Source of the DNA: Druceiella hillmani
Taxonomy: Eukaryota; Arthropoda; Insecta; Lepidoptera; Hepialidae
NCBI GenBank assembly: GCA_039881145.1
Contig: JAYKKI010000032.1
Location: forward strand, 10,651,001 to 10,715,000
Direction: 5' to 3'
DNA length: 64,000 bases
The notes under the pieces were generated by a model, which ran no database searches, was not told the origin of the DNA, and saw only the letters and a program-made list of their open reading frames with translations. Position numbers and translations under genes: made by a program. Below, piece after piece: positions 12,230-26,149 of the stretch (positions are counted from its first letter, which is position 1; each line of letters starts with the position of its first letter).

Positions 12230-12775
12230 ACTATTTCTGAGTTAAATCTGCGGACATATAGATGGGCAGATAAGTGAATTTAAAAGACTTCCCTTTTCTT
12301 CCTTTTGAAATACGAAACCCTAAAACAGAGAGGAAATGTCAAATATAAATTATTTTCAATTAACTAAATGAACGATGGATAGCAGGTGCTGGTGACTCAA
12401 ATAAATTTCTTTAAGTCACAACAGCCCGATGCCCCTATCATTAATTTAATTGTGTAAAAATAAATATACAGTTATTTGAGTAATTCCTTTACTATCTAAA
12501 AATAATGGCAGTTCTACTGCCTTTTATCAATTCAAGTATTTATTATGCAATATTCATAGATCTAATTAAAATATATATTAAATTTTTGCATACGGTGTAG
12601 GATATATATCAATTTAAGCTTTGTTTCGAAGCAAATTGACGAATCAAGCGGATATTAAAATTTGTGGAACTAACTCCAAAGCTTCTAGAACAAAGGAGCT
12701 TGCAAGAGAAGCTCTTCACCCTTTTTTGGTAATGAAGCTGCTAATTTTTTATTGTATTAAAATTAAGTTAGTAAG
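12230..12775 (+). repeat. Dispersed repeat family, copy at end of duplication copy 1
   Basis: 12360-12770 matches 39180-39540 in the same orientation, and 12230-12530 matches 53690-53990 in the opposite orientation. Shared words include TTTCTTTAAGTCACAACA and AAAGCTTCTAGAACAAAGGA. A short frame reading KASRTKELAREALH is open here (about 12640-12765) and in the 39.4 kb copy, but most codon differences between the two change the residue, so I see no sign of selection on a protein. Confidence 0.7.
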
Positions 12776-15700
12776 ATAAGCCAAAAATAGTCAACGTATT
12801 AGACAAAGGATTATGGAAGTAAATTTCAATCCGAAATATATTATTTAATTTATTTAAATTTTTGTGTTGATGGTATTGAAAACAATTTATGCTTCCGATA
12901 ATCATAAAAGAGTTTCGTAATTTTATTTAAATTGGTTTAATTTATATGTAGACATAAATATGATAGTTTTCGTTACCGGCTCTTTTACTTTTAGGAAATT
13001 GATATACCTGTGGTGATGCAATATATTCTAATGTTTTATGCAATAAGAAAATATTACTTTTTATCCTTATAAAACTGTGTTTACCTCAAATTTTTTTTAA
13101 TGCTATTATCGAATTAAAAATTTACGAATATTATAGGCAATATAACAGCATGACCAAAATTGTCTTCATACAATTTTAAATAATTAATATTTTTATAAAA
13201 CCATCTGACTGATCACACGATTATTGTATCTTAATTAAAAATTTATTATTTCATTGAAATAACTTTACCTCGCTAACTTTATATCATAGTATAATTACAT
13301 ATTTTTTATATTCCCTTAATGAAATTAATGTCAGTATATTGAATTAATGACCATTCAACATTTCCAGTCAAAATATTTTTATGCCCTTATTTTTAATAGT
13401 GTAAAAAATGGCATACCAAAAAAGTAGCTTATCGTCATGCAAAACAAAATTAACACAAATTAAAAATTACTATCCTCTGAATGATCTTTTTATTGACATA
13501 AAGTGTTTTTAAAAAGAATTTCAGGTAGACTCAATTTAATTAAAATATATTTTTTATTCACAATTAAAGAAAGTAGAAATAATACTACATCACGTAGTTT
13601 CATTTAATTGTGAATAATGAATTTCTACAAAATTAACACCAAATATATTCAATATTTTTTATTATTATGTACTTAACAGTACGTATAAGATGTCACTACG
13701 AGGTGTTGAGACAAATTGTGAACAAAATGTGCTGTTATTACGCAAACAAAAAATACGAGTAAAACATTACCGCTCCAACTTAAGAAAAGAGAAGAAAAAC
13801 TGAAACCCGGCTGCGGAAAAATATAACTGAAAACCACAAAATATATTCATACATAGTATGTGAAATTTATAATATCATATATCCTGGGATACTGTCTGGA
13901 TCAAAACGAATCTAAGAACACTTCATTTGTTGAAATCACTTTAGAAGTTTACATAGCATACATAATATACATAGCCTGTATAATTCATAATCCTACCTCT
14001 GCTGTAGTCGGGTCAAAATGCAAAAAATAGCGATATGCAATAAAATTATAACAAGTAACATTCGATTTTCTTATGTTTATTTTAACACTTATTCCTCAAG
14101 AAAATTTAAAAGCAGAATTCAATTCTTAAAAACTTTCATTTTATTTTTCCCAAATTATCAGATTTCTCATTTCAAAGTTTCAAAGCTAAGCAGCAAATTT
14201 TTGAGCGTTGTGGCTCTTATATAGCCTAAAAAAAGTAAAGAACTGATGAAATATACAGTAACACTTAATTACATACGTACATAGCAATAAATAAATGCAA
14301 AGGCGGAAAATTATTTAAGTGAAAATAATAAAAATTTAATTGCCACTTAAACCTTTTTCCGATTTTATTATTTAATATTTATTCCGAATAGGATTTGTGT
14401 TCAATTTGGTATTGGGAATATAATATGAGCTCTGTGTTAGACAATAGTATATACTAATTTTAATTTCCTCAAGAAATCGGTTTTTGGAATTGGTATAATA
14501 TCACATTAATTAAATATAATGGCAGCAACTTTGTTTAACGCTTTTAAATAATTGGTCACAAAGTATGTGAAAAATGCCTATTTTTCAAATATGGGTTGTT
14601 TCGTCATTCCCGAAAAAATATAGTCCTAACAAAATCTACGTCCATGATAATTACTTATTAGTATTAGCACAAAAATATGCGCATTGGCTTTAAGGCTCGC
14701 TCCGACCAATGTCACCGCAAAAACAAAGTTAAGCTCCATAAGTTAACAAAGTTTTGGGTAAAATTTATTTCCATCTCGTGTTACCACCAAGTTTATTATC
14801 CACAGCTTAAAGCACTGCCTTCAAATGAAATACCGAAAAGTTGTTTGAAGTAAGCTTTTCGGTAGATTTAGTGGTGAAATTGTTAGAGTTAAAGTTAAAA
14901 AGACGAGTATATGGAAATACTGATTACAATTTTATAATGCTTATTCTAATATCTGCATATTTTTCGAACATAATAAGCAAACATTGGTAGTACTTAAATA
15001 TATTGAAATAATATGTCAATTTGTGTTTTGGAAGTAAGTAATTTTGAAGGATTTTGTTTTGTTTCTTATTTATGTGATTTAAACACCACGTAATCTAATA
15101 TAAAAATACACCTCTTTTGCCATTTATAATAAACCAAGATTTATAGTACTTAAATCTATTCTTTTGTTGGTTAACAGAAACTCGATAGAAATTGGTGTGA
15201 TATTGCTTATTCCGTCTAACATCATGGATGGTGTTAATCTTATGGGCTATGATTGAATATTTTATTTCACAAACACGGATTAAATAAGTATTTAGTTTTA
15301 TACTAATTCCAAACAGATATAAAATGATTAACTTTTTTGGTTTAACTAAAATATGTTACTTAGGTGTTAGATATTTTGATCAGGATTAAGACCGTTATAT
15401 CAGTAGTTAAGAATGACTGTAAACTCAAGTCTTCCCAGTTTGTTATAGCATTGGCGAAAGGTACAAATGAAGTAACTTACGTAAAGATTGCAGGTAATGT
15501 AAAATAAAATGTTGACAATATATTGTAATCATCATTGAAAATAAATAGCAACAATTGCTACTGCACTTATTGGCAGTTAATTTTAAATATGAACAACATT
15601 AACTAAATTAGCATTACTAATAAAAAAAATATCTTTCAAACGTATGCTACTTCTTAACCTGCTCGCCAAAGGTATAAAATAGACTTTAATTTGGATTTCC

Positions 15701-17070
15701 GTTATTTAGTTGGGAGAAAATAACCTAGGCAATATATGTCACCGACTGCTGCAACATATCTCACTCAATTGCAACTTACTTTTGCAACTGCAACTTATTT
15801 CATTCAATTACGTATTACTAATTGTAATCCTGTAATAACTATAAACTTATTTTATAAGAATGAAATGTTTTTTACATGATATCAATAAACTACAAATTAA
15901 AAGTTTAACTGAAATACGCGAGAAATTAAATTTGAGTGACGCTCTATTGACTTGTATTTTCGAATTGAGAAAAACTGCATATATCTTGTATCCATGTTAC
16001 GTATTTAACTTACATCTATGAATACAAAAAACATAAAATATTGAATCCATTCGTAATAATAGAGCACTTTAAGAAAATATGAGTGAAGCAACTAAAAATA
16101 TATTGTATCTTAGAAAATCGTATCTTAAAACAGACAATTTGCTAAGTAACACACGGAATCTGAATTTTATTTCTTTAACTTCATTCTTATTTATTCTACA
16201 GTCCTCTGCAATATCGCATAATAATACAATATATATTCACATAACCAGTGAATATTTCATTTTTAACCATAATTTTGTAGTTTGTAGTGTAATTTATAAT
16301 ATTTCGGTGATCTAAACGATGGACCTTATGAAAGGGTAATTGTAATATTCCAAGCGTATGGTCACATTTTTAAATTATAAATTTTTGACATGTAACATTT
16401 AATTTTCTTTAAGAATAATGAATATGAATAAGACAATTTTATCAAGGATTTAATTACCAATTAGTACCAATAAAAATATAATTTATTATTTTTCAACTAA
16501 TCATTTTTATGATCATTGATTAAAACGTTTCGTTAGATCGGGGTACGTATACATTTTTTTGCAGACAGCTTTCAAAAAACCGAAAGAAATTTTAGGCCTC
16601 ATGATAAAAGAATGAAAAAATATAGATGTTTACTTATGCTTATGTATATTTAAGTACATGTGGTTACTAAAAAATGTTTTTAAAATGTATTAAAAAATGC
16701 AAAACAATAACAATTTAATGAAATAAATTGAAATTTTGAGTATTTTTAATAAACACTTAACGCTAGTACCTTTCCATATTTGCGAGTGTTTTTGATCGGG
16801 CTTTACTTTGGATTATAAATCTATGCCACTTTAAATAAGGGAACTCTTTATTATTAATCTTATCAGCTTCTTTTACCTACTATTATACTTATCATATGAC
16901 TAAACAATATTTAATTAATAAAATTATTATTAACAGTAATCATAAATTTTAACAATTATTTAATACTATTTTACTAGACGAATATTAGAATGGTTTTTGA
17001 CGTCCACAGACTCCGGAACGCTTTCAGTAAAAAAAAATTGCCATAGGTCACATCAAATCAAGATATTAAT
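12776..17070. other. AT-rich spacer, no gene seen
   Basis: Beyond the duplication copy 1 boundary. It contains the MITE half at 13561-13655 and a short word shared with copy 2 (14735-14770 with 23440-23475, containing CCATAAGTTAACAAAGTTTT). Several 60-100 residue open frames (for example 14018-14224 and 16079-16315) have the composition expected from translating AT-rich DNA, and I do not call them genes. Confidence 0.6.
13561..13655 (+). mobile_element. MITE-like family, right part only
   Basis: Carries AAAGAAAGTAGAAATAATAC, then CTACATCACGTAGTTTCATT, then TGAATTTCTACAAAATTAAC, the same order as the right arm at 54640-54715. The hammerhead-like part that precedes this in other copies is missing. 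The copy is truncated at its left end just after a CACAATTAAAG word. Confidence 0.7.
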
Positions 17071-17505
17071 GAATTTAATTTATACGAATATCGACAAAGA
17101 TTGAATAAAACGTCAGCGAAATCGTAAACAACTCACTGAAGGCTTACACTTTTAAATTGCTTAATGTAGCATGAAGTTACGTGCAGTTGTAAAGGCAAAT
17201 AATCAGACCGATAATGAATTTAATTTATACGAATATCGACAAAGATTGATCAAAAAGTCAACGAAATCGTAAACACCTCACTGACTGCTTATACTTTTAA
17301 ATTGCTTAACGTGGCATGAAGTTACGCGCAGTTGTAAAGGCAAATAATCAGACCGGTAATGAATTTAATTTATATGAATATCGACAAAGATTGATCGAAA
17401 AGTCAGCGAAATCGTAAACGGCTCACTGACGGTTTATACTTTTAAATTGCTTAACATGGCATGAAGTTACGCATAGTTGTGAAGGCAAAGAATCAGACTG
17501 GTAAT
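17071..17505 (+). repeat. Tandem repeat, three units of 145 bp
   Basis: Units begin at 17071, 17216 and 17361 with GAATTTAATTTATACGAATA or a close variant, and end near GGCAAATAATCAGACCGGTA. The units are very similar with no large indels. A 145-bp unit is not a multiple of three and each contains stops, so it is non-coding. It may be a short island of a satellite family. Confidence 0.92.
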
Positions 17506-20500
17506 TAAGTTTTTACTGGTCCAACAATCATGTAATGAGTACAATGAAATTAAATTACTTGATAGTTCACCTTAGTATCTCCATAGTATAAATATAATAA
17601 ATAATAATTTGAAAGTCTCTCTCCATAGTATACTCCATAGTATAATAAATAGTCATTTGAACTTAACCGTAAATAACAAAGGAAAATCAATTAAAAATAT
17701 CTGATGAAGTTGCAGTAAAGTTTCAGACGCGTTTTGATTTTTTTAAAGACATGACCACTAAACATTTCTCACTTTTCTGAAATATTTATTCCAATAATAG
17801 GCTGTGTAAACAATAAAGTAAAATTTAATTTATCGTGTCAATGCAAATTGATACAAGCTAAAAATATATCCAGGTATATGGACATTATAACTGAAAAAAA
17901 TAAGATCGAAAATAACATTGTAACGTCAAAGTAACATTTGAATAAATACATTTAAGAAAGAATGATATTAAATTACTAAAATATTTAAATGCAACGTTCA
18001 AGTACATAAATCGAGAAAAGATAAAAGAAATTTTAATGGAAACTTTTATGGACTCTAATAAAAGCGTTTGATACACAAAGTCACATTCAATCAACGCCCG
18101 TGTCACCATTTGTCTGACCTCTGCTTCTATTTTATATTTTTCTCAAAGGTTATTTACAGTGATATCGATATGTAAGTTCAAATATAACTAGACATATAAT
18201 ATCAATTTAAATATTTCTGAATTTCTTATTTTGAGAAGGTTCTACAACGGGTCGCTAATTGCTTTTTCTTTGTTTGGATATTTCACTACATTTTCAGTAT
18301 TTGTATTAAAACTTTATCATAATTTTACGCTTCAAGAAATACTTTTATTTATGTCTTCTGTCCAAAGCAAAATACTCATGCAAAGTGTAGGCGTTGTATA
18401 AACTTAAGAGCAAATGAAATGAAATGGTATTTTATTTCCTTGTGAAATCAACACCATTATTTTTTTACAAAGAGCCCTAGATGTAACGCCCTAAACAGAT
18501 AAAAATGGGATGGTGCGCAGTCTATTAAACAGAATGATGTTGAACTATTTCCTATTCAAGCTCTAATTAATAGTTTTAGTCGAGTAATTCTTGCAATGGC
18601 GTATAATGAAAAAAGAAGAAAACAGTCGGATTGTGGACTTTTCCTACAAAGTTCAAGTTCAAAATTTGAAGCTGACTACAATTGTACAATTGCCATAACC
18701 GTTATATTACTATGAAATTCTTTCAAATATATTATTTCACGAGTATTCCACTAAATACATGTTCCAACGACTGGCGCTTACGAATATCATTCTCATACAC
18801 AACCTGACTTCTCATTACCAGTAATCAAGTGATTCAGCTATTTAAAAGTAACGACTTATGTTGAATGGTAAAATATCAAAGTTGCATACATATATCTGCA
18901 TGACAATTGAGTTGATTCTAACTGAACACATGATCATGAGTAAACATTGTATTTGTAGACTGTGTATACTCATCAACATATTATGGTACTTTGAATGCAT
19001 TCAAGATGAATAGCCAAAATGCTAGTTCAAATTCTGGACTTTCTGCAAATAATGATTTTAATTTGTCGATAGAAAAACCAAGCAGTTCACCAAACGTAGA
19101 TTAATTTCATAAAATGCACCCCGGAATAGCTGGAAATATGGACTAAATCGGAACTACTCTCAGATATATACCCTGTGTGGTTTCCTTAGGACAATGACTA
19201 GATTAAAATTTATAAAACAAACTGTGGCATATATAAGTTTCAATGTCATCCATATTTTCTTGATATTGTCTCCTGAATAGTCAAGCGAAACGCGACGTGC
19301 CATTAATTTGTTATCGGTCATAAAATGTTCTCGTATTATCTCAAAAAATTTATATGTTATTGTTTCAAAATGCTCATTATTTATTAGCCAAGTTGGCCCT
19401 GTCAATCAAGGTGCGACATCATGAATTACTTTTATTTTGTATTGAAAAAAGAAGTGAACAGTAAAAATATACGCGTGTGTGTGTCTGTGAGGATGCGGTT
19501 GGTTACAGCGTGCATGTAAATCTTTAATAGCCCTCAGTCGAAATAAAACAATAGAAATTTATTGCAACATTTCACAAATATAAATATAACCTTGCGTTTG
19601 ATAAGAAATTATGTAGAGCGGAGATCTATACCATTTACTTTTTTCTAGCAATTAACATCGGTTAATAATAAAACAAATAAATTCATGGAGCAAAGTTACG
19701 TACTTTGTTATCTGACATTTTTTCAGAAGCCGCACTTAACGATAACGCAAGGTCTTAAAATTCTATAATAAAAGCTGTCAAGCAACGGGGTGAATTATTT
19801 ATACTTTCTTTTTATTCCGAATAAGACTTGAATCTAAGAATTACGTAATGAATGACTGTTACATTCTTCATAATTTAGACAAATCATTTCAAAACATTTC
19901 TATATTAGTTTAGAATATGACAACATTAATGTGTATTTGACTGTCGAGGTTAAAGCCGACAATTTTTAAACTAAACTTAAAATAAAACTAATATAAGCAT
20001 GGAGATTAATAATGACTTTTCATCCAGTATGTTCGAAACATATGTTAATTTCCACCTAATAGAAAAATCCTACAAAGGGAATGAATATTTGTTATGGTTA
20101 GTATACATTAATTTTACCCATGCATTGTTTAGTATAGCTTTCAAAAACTTATTTATTTTATTTCAATCACAAAAAATTAACAAAAATGATGGGTTAATCA
20201 AACTTATCAAAATTCTCTTTTTAGCGTTTTCTTTGCTTAGTTGAAGTTATTAATGCATCATTGTCTAAACCAGTCATGCAATTTTACCTCGTATCTGGAG
20301 TAATTTAACACCACAAGTAGCTTGGTTCACGAAAGAATTGCCAAATCAAACAGTCAGTGTTGTTTTAATGGATTTTATATTTTATATTAAGTTAGTTAAT
20401 ATAGTTGCCATCAATTTTCATTTTAAATAAAGATAAAATATTACTCAATATAGTTTGGAGTACATTTCACATAATATGATTTTATGAAATTTTACAAAGT

Positions 20501-21054
20501 GTTATTTTATTTATTTACTTATTTATTGCCACATAATCAATGGTTCTAATCAACGAAAAGTACCGTCTATTTACTGTATTACAAGATAACGGATTAGTTT
20601 TGTAAAATATTGTAAAGCGGAGAAAAAATTAAAAATTACTCCGGTCTCGAATGTGCCTTCCAAGGAACGTTATCTAAACTCAGAGATTCTTATTGTTATG
20701 TAAAATTTTCATTGGGTTTCTCTTTTGTAGGAATTATTGTATTTAAACTTACAATAATTTATAATAATAAATGAAAAAAACTTATAAACAAAACAAACTG
20801 CAGTCAGCCGTCAGTATTATTTTTATAAAAATATCTGTGTTCATGCCAGAAACGATCTCGTCTTAATTTTTTTTATTTATTTCGCTCCGCAATCAAATAT
20901 CTGACATGTATTTCATATTCCTAAGACGCCGTTAGAAGCTATTATTCTCTATAAACATTATCGAAATTTTTACGTGTCAATCTGGGGTAACTTATTAGGG
21001 TAGTAACTTATCCTACGACTGCAACTGACTGAATGGAGTGCCACCTCTCTATAG
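17506..21054. other. AT-rich spacer between duplication copies, no gene seen
   Basis: No transposase, RNA gene or recognisable exon found. Short open frames at 17885-18109 (minus), 19160-19405 (minus) and 19999-20244 (plus) have no recognisable motif. Confidence 0.55.
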
Positions 21055-23954
21055 ACCTACCGCACTGAAGTATTCTTGTAGCATAGAAAATTCATAATGT
21101 TGAAATAAATATGCATGGGGAAATAATAGAAAATACAAAATATTCACTTTAATTACCAAATACTTTTTTAAATACGTAGTAATTACTTAACACACATTAA
21201 GAGCGTTAATGTCTTGAATATTTTATAATAAAATCGTTTTACGTTTGTTTGACATACATTTCATTGAATGTTATGTATTTTTCCAGACACGTATACGCAC
21301 AATGCAATAATTACTACTTGCTTTAGATTTAAACTAATATACTTTGAGATTATTGATCTTTGATGAGAATTTGTTTAAATCGAATCAAGCCTAAGTTAAA
21401 CCAAAAAAGTCAAACTATTTAAGGTAAAAGAGTTTTAAGATAAAAGAGAGACCTGGGCTTCTGTTTCTTTTTAACAAATATAGTATTGAGGTTAAGCGAG
21501 TGGCTCTAGATCTGGCGCAAGGGAAGTTTTTAATTTCTTTTTTCAATAAACTTTCCCATATCTGCAAAGTGATAGCGAAATAACTTCTTTTCCGTGCATC
21601 ACATTGAGTTGAGGGTCATGGGAGGTATTTTTAAATGAAACTTTTTTAACCATCATTCATTTTTTAAATATATTTACATAATATTAAGTTTTTACAGGTG
21701 CGAACAAAGTGTTTTAAACTTAATATTTAATTTATGCAGCACATGTTCCACGTCCCTACATTATCATAATTATATTGTATGGCAGTTTCTTATATTATAT
21801 ATTACTAATAATTGCCTACGCGGGAAGTATTTTTTTTTAAATAATATTAATTTAATTACTTGTCTTTCTAGTATTTCCTATTCATATTTTTTGTGTAATA
21901 TTTCATTTTTTCTTCTAATTTCCAAAGCTGTAATTCTCGATTTTTTAAACTCCTTGTCACATTTGCGTGTTTTTCCTAGATATTTCTATTGATTAATATT
22001 CATATTTTTTGTATAATATTTCATTTTTTCCATCTAATTTCCAAAGCTGTAATTCCCGATTTTTTAAACTCCTTGTCACATTTGTGAGTTTTTCCTAGAT
22101 ATTTCTATGGATTAATTTTTTTCTTTAATTGCTTTTTTTGTTTCTTTAATGAATTAACTTGTATGACGAACTTTACTTGAATTTATGGTCATTATATTAC
22201 TGGATAATACCAGTTCCATATATACTGAGAATCTTGCAAATGAAGGGAATAATAAAATTAGTTTTCATGGACATGCATATTTTTTAAAATTTTTGTATTA
22301 CGTATAAATATGTATTGAATTCTAAAGACCTGCTTTAAAGATTGATTTAGACATATAAATAGAGATTAAAAATAATTGTGGTTTAAGAGATTTAACCAAT
22401 AAATGTAATCCAGATTGTAATCCATAGATCATCATATTTCTTTATCAGTAAATTTGAAAATAAATTTTGATCAGATTTCATCAAGCGTCAATGTATTTTA
22501 CAATAGTCAAACTTACTCGTAATATAGGAGATGAGTTTTAAATTACTAAAACGAGCTCTTCACGTTCGGTTTTGTGACCTTACTTCGAACTTTATAATTC
22601 AACTTTTTAAGATTTTTATGATGGATGTGTAATCTCTTTGCGACTAATTTGAGATATCGTATCTCAAAAACCGAAAATATGTTCAATTCTCTATTGAATT
22701 ATGACAAATTGAGTTAGGAAACGTCCAAATTTATTTTTGGCTAAGACTACAATTTTTGAGATGACATATTTCGGTTATAAGATCACGTGGTTTAAAATAA
22801 GTTTGTTTAAATCTATTTATATGGTAAAAGTACAGGGCATTTATATTACCTAATAATTGAATAATATGTTATGGTTACATACCTTAAAAGAAAATCTGGA
22901 CAATTATAAGATAATTTAAGTCTTTGTGCCTGCCCGTCGTAGCTGCTTTTTTCAAAAAATTCTTGAGTTAGAAGCTTGAAATTTGAGAAAGTAATAAACG
23001 ATATTAAGTTGCACATGTCTCATGCCCTAAAATTCAAAAGTATTTACATATGAAAATTTTGGAAAGGGCAAATCAAGCATTCGAAATTTGTTTAATTCCA
23101 TATGTAGTATGAGGTATCAATTAAAAGAGCTAGCTATAAGGATATCACTAAAATATTTCTTGTAATTTTAAGTTTTATATATTGAGATTTATAGAAAAAA
23201 TATGCAAAAAAATATTTTCCTGATATTTCCAAAACAAATATTCCATATTTGCGTTATCAAAAACCAATATTAGTAAATAATTTGATAAAAATTTTATTTA
23301 CCCTTAAATGTTTTAATTTCCTAAATGTGCACGAAACTATCGTGGTGCGAGTACTCTGTACTCGAGCCTCTATAAAAACCTAAGCGCATTAAAGTTGAAC
23401 AAGTTCTACTAGACCAAAGCCAATAAAAAACTAAAGCAATCTCCATAAGTTAACAAAGTTTTAGGCCAAATTTATGGCCGACTTCTTTTACTACATATTA
23501 TATTATTCCCAGTTAAGCAAGTAGCACTAGACCGACATTACGAAACTCTATTTAATCCGCCATTGGTGACGTCAATTTCACTTACAACATTGGTGATGCC
23601 GGTCTCACAGACCAGAGTTTCCAACCTAAGATTTGGCCAACCATTAACTAGTTATCCTACTTTTAGTCAGTTAAGGTTTATTTATTAACATATTTTTAAC
23701 AATAAAATAAAAAAAAATCATACAATCACAGGTTGTTTATTACTTATTAAACAATTGTACTTACGACACTAAAAATACTACGTTTTACCCATATGTTTAT
23801 AAAAATGTGAAATCAATAACAATGTTTAACTTTATCGACTAAAATCAACCTTTGTCAGTCTTAGGATATTACAAACTCTTAGAAAATAAACAAAATAATA
23901 TTCCATCTAACAAAAAAATAAATAAAAACCTCCTCAAAATCACTCTTCTTGAGA

Positions 23955-25512
23955 GGCCAAACAGCTTCTACTACATGGCATTACATGGTCAAGGCACAAA
24001 TATTTCTGGTATTTTGGGTAAAAAAATTAAGTTTTTCTGTTTTTCCGCCACCTACACTCACAGCATCGATCTTTACGTAAAGGACCAGCAGGACCAGGTT
24101 CATCATCAATCTTCAAAATATCTGAAAGTCTTTCTCTAATCAGCCTTGGTAAGTTCAATTGTGTACGTCTTTCTCTCGTATAAGGTTCAATAAGTTTCAT
24201 GGCTAAATTCTCAATAAATAAGGGCGTTGCAGTATTGAGTTTTGATTAATAGCTGTATGTATCACCTGACTGTTAATTATGCTGATATTGAGCATAGCGT
24301 AAAATACAACCATAGGCCATCTTCTTGTTGCTCTGGCACAATTGTAATTTTTACATAAACGGTCTACTACGTCAACTCCACCCTTGGTGTCAAAAATACT
24401 AATCAGCATGATATTCTTGCCAGTCTTAGGCCAAACATATGACTTGACACTTCGCCCACGTAAAACATCGAATTCCGGAGGGATTTCGTTTTCGTTTTTC
24501 CTGATTGTTCCAATCGTTGTAAGACCTTTCTGAAGCAATGCTTCAGCTAAGAGTATACCGGTGTACCAATTATCAGTCGTCACGTTACGACCTGTATTGT
24601 ATATTGAACCTGTATTATATAGAGTATACCGGTGTACCAATTATCAGTCGTCACGTTACGACCTGTATTACATAATCTTTGAACAACACCTAGGCCGGAA
24701 TCATCTATATTGTATGGACTTTCATTTGTCTGTTTACCGGCACAAAATCTTCATGTTGAATGTGTAAAACATTTTATCATCACAGAAAGTTTGAATCTTT
24801 ATACCATAAGGGTTTGGTTTATTGGGGATATATTGTCTAACTGAACATCTGTCACGAAAACCTTCTAATTTTTCATCAACAGTCACAAATGCAGACAAGG
24901 TGTAATTATTCTTGGAATTCTGGACAAACTTCTCAAATGTTTCTGTAATATGACAAAGTTTGTCAAGTGCTTTTCTCTGATGCTTTGTACCATCGTCAAA
25001 TCTCAAAACTCGGAGCAGAAATTTAAACCTATGAAATAGATAATCGAAATATCTCTACCGAACCACCATCTGTTCGAAATAACTCATCGACATTGATATG
25101 ATTGGATTTCTTCACTCCGGATAACAATAACAATCTCATAAAACATTTTATTTCGTTTAGATCAGTCGATCTGCCATATGTTTCACTGTTATATTTATGT
25201 TCTATGGTGTCAATATACTGGTTGGTGTACTTGATAATTATATCAATTATACTATAGTCAAAGAAGTGTTGCCAAATAATGAGAGGGTCCTTTACATTTT
25301 GCATAGCCCGCATTGGTCCTGGTAACTGAGTTATAATATTGTAACTTCTAGTACCGATTGATTGACGATAGAGTTCCTTACTCCATTTTGTACACTTGTC
25401 CTTTCTCATGTAAAATTAAGGTTGTTACCTGAAGATTCTTGGTCACTCAGATCCTCTTCGCTGTCCGTATTTCGATCTAATGCTAGATTTTCTGTTTCAA
25501 CGTCGCTTTAAG
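23955..25512 (-). pseudogene. piggyBac-family transposase, decayed (DDE_Tnp_1_7)
   Basis: A cut-and-paste DNA transposase that normally targets TTAA. Reading from 25512 down: an acidic N-terminal stretch (DSEEDLSDQESS), then TKWSKELYR and NIITQLPGPMRA (about 25390-25310), a frameshift near 25035, the core RFDDGTKHQ, YTLSAFVTVDEKLEGFRDRC and RQYIPNKPNPYGIKI (25006-24780), then GRNVTTDNWYTGILLAEALL, TIRKNENEIPPEF, GGVDVVDRLC and RRWPMVVFYAMLN. A frame change after NSQVIHTAINQNSIL is followed by EPYTRERR and a C-terminal Cys-rich end (CCECRWRKNRKT and LCLDHVMP). Part of the domain between KNIMLISIF and DTKGGVDVV is deleted. At least three frame breaks make it inactive. It sits inside copy 2 at a place where copy 1 is uninterrupted. 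Terminal repeats and TTAA ends were not resolved. Confidence 0.9.
24551..24669. repeat. 71-bp tandem duplication inside the piggyBac relic
   Basis: The word GAGTATACCGGTGTACCAAT starts at 24551 and again at 24622, and the following ATCAGTCGTCACGTTACGAC is repeated too. The 71-bp period is not a multiple of three, so the duplication shifts the frame and repeats the NVTTDNWYTG part of the transposase. It arose after the gene was already, or thereby became, non-functional. Confidence 0.9.
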
Positions 25513-26149
25513 CGTGGTAGAATATAAATTATTTGTGAATGGTAACTAACAATATGATGTAATTTATATGATGAAGATATTAAATACGCGAAATTAATAT
25601 AAGTTTAAGAAAACTCACATAAACTCAAAACTACATATTAGTTGTGGGGATGGGATAACATTCGTCTAAACCAATGTTAATGCCATCAAAGTACGAACAC
25701 GTTATAGAAGGGATTTCAATCTGCCGGTTACGATAGCTAATATAATGTTAGATAACTTTTACATAAAGAAAATTATTGATTCCGTAATCTAGTAGATTAC
25801 ACTAGATAGGAAAGACTATTTCTGTAACCTCGCTAATAGTTGTTGAACGACAGGTATTGGAAACTATATTTGACCTATGAAGGTGTATTGAAAATATAAT
25901 ATAAAAAACATAGAAGATAGAAGTTAAGTCGGTCACGAATCTTCAATCATTTAAGCCGTCACCAACACCCAGATATGTAATCCAATTTTTAAGATCGAAA
26001 ATATATTGAATACGCAGGGTTTAAAGTCATTTCAATGTATTGGGTAAATGTTCATTTGGATTAGAATAACAAACAATTATATAACCAAAGCTGGGCAGAA
26101 GTAGAGTTGATACATGGAAGAGACTACGCAACGGGTGTAATGTTGATTA

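Larger units (their letters stand above)
1..12775 (+). repeat. Segmental duplication, copy 1
   Basis: This block is collinear with 21055-39545. Anchors read by eye are 1-190 with 21055-21215, 3860-4010 with 21235-21525, 4670-5240 with 21525-22180, 5700-6290 with 22560-23380, 6305-6810 with 25510-26100, 7085-7230 with 30560-30720, 8440-9330 with 31735-32700, 9390-12060 with 33190-35900, and 12360-12770 with 39180-39540. The order and strand of all anchors agree, so this is one event followed by separate insertions and deletions rather than many unrelated repeats. Divergence is considerable, with many indels. The left end may lie outside the window. No intact gene is carried. Confidence 0.85.

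Noticed and set aside
19006..19104. Small ATG frame with Ser/Asn-rich peptide (MNSQNASSNSGLSANNDF)
   Set aside because: Only 32 codons, low complexity, no neighbour or splice context to support it.
23852..24139. 95-residue plus-strand frame
   Set aside because: It lies antisense to the C-terminal end of the piggyBac relic, which explains its openness.
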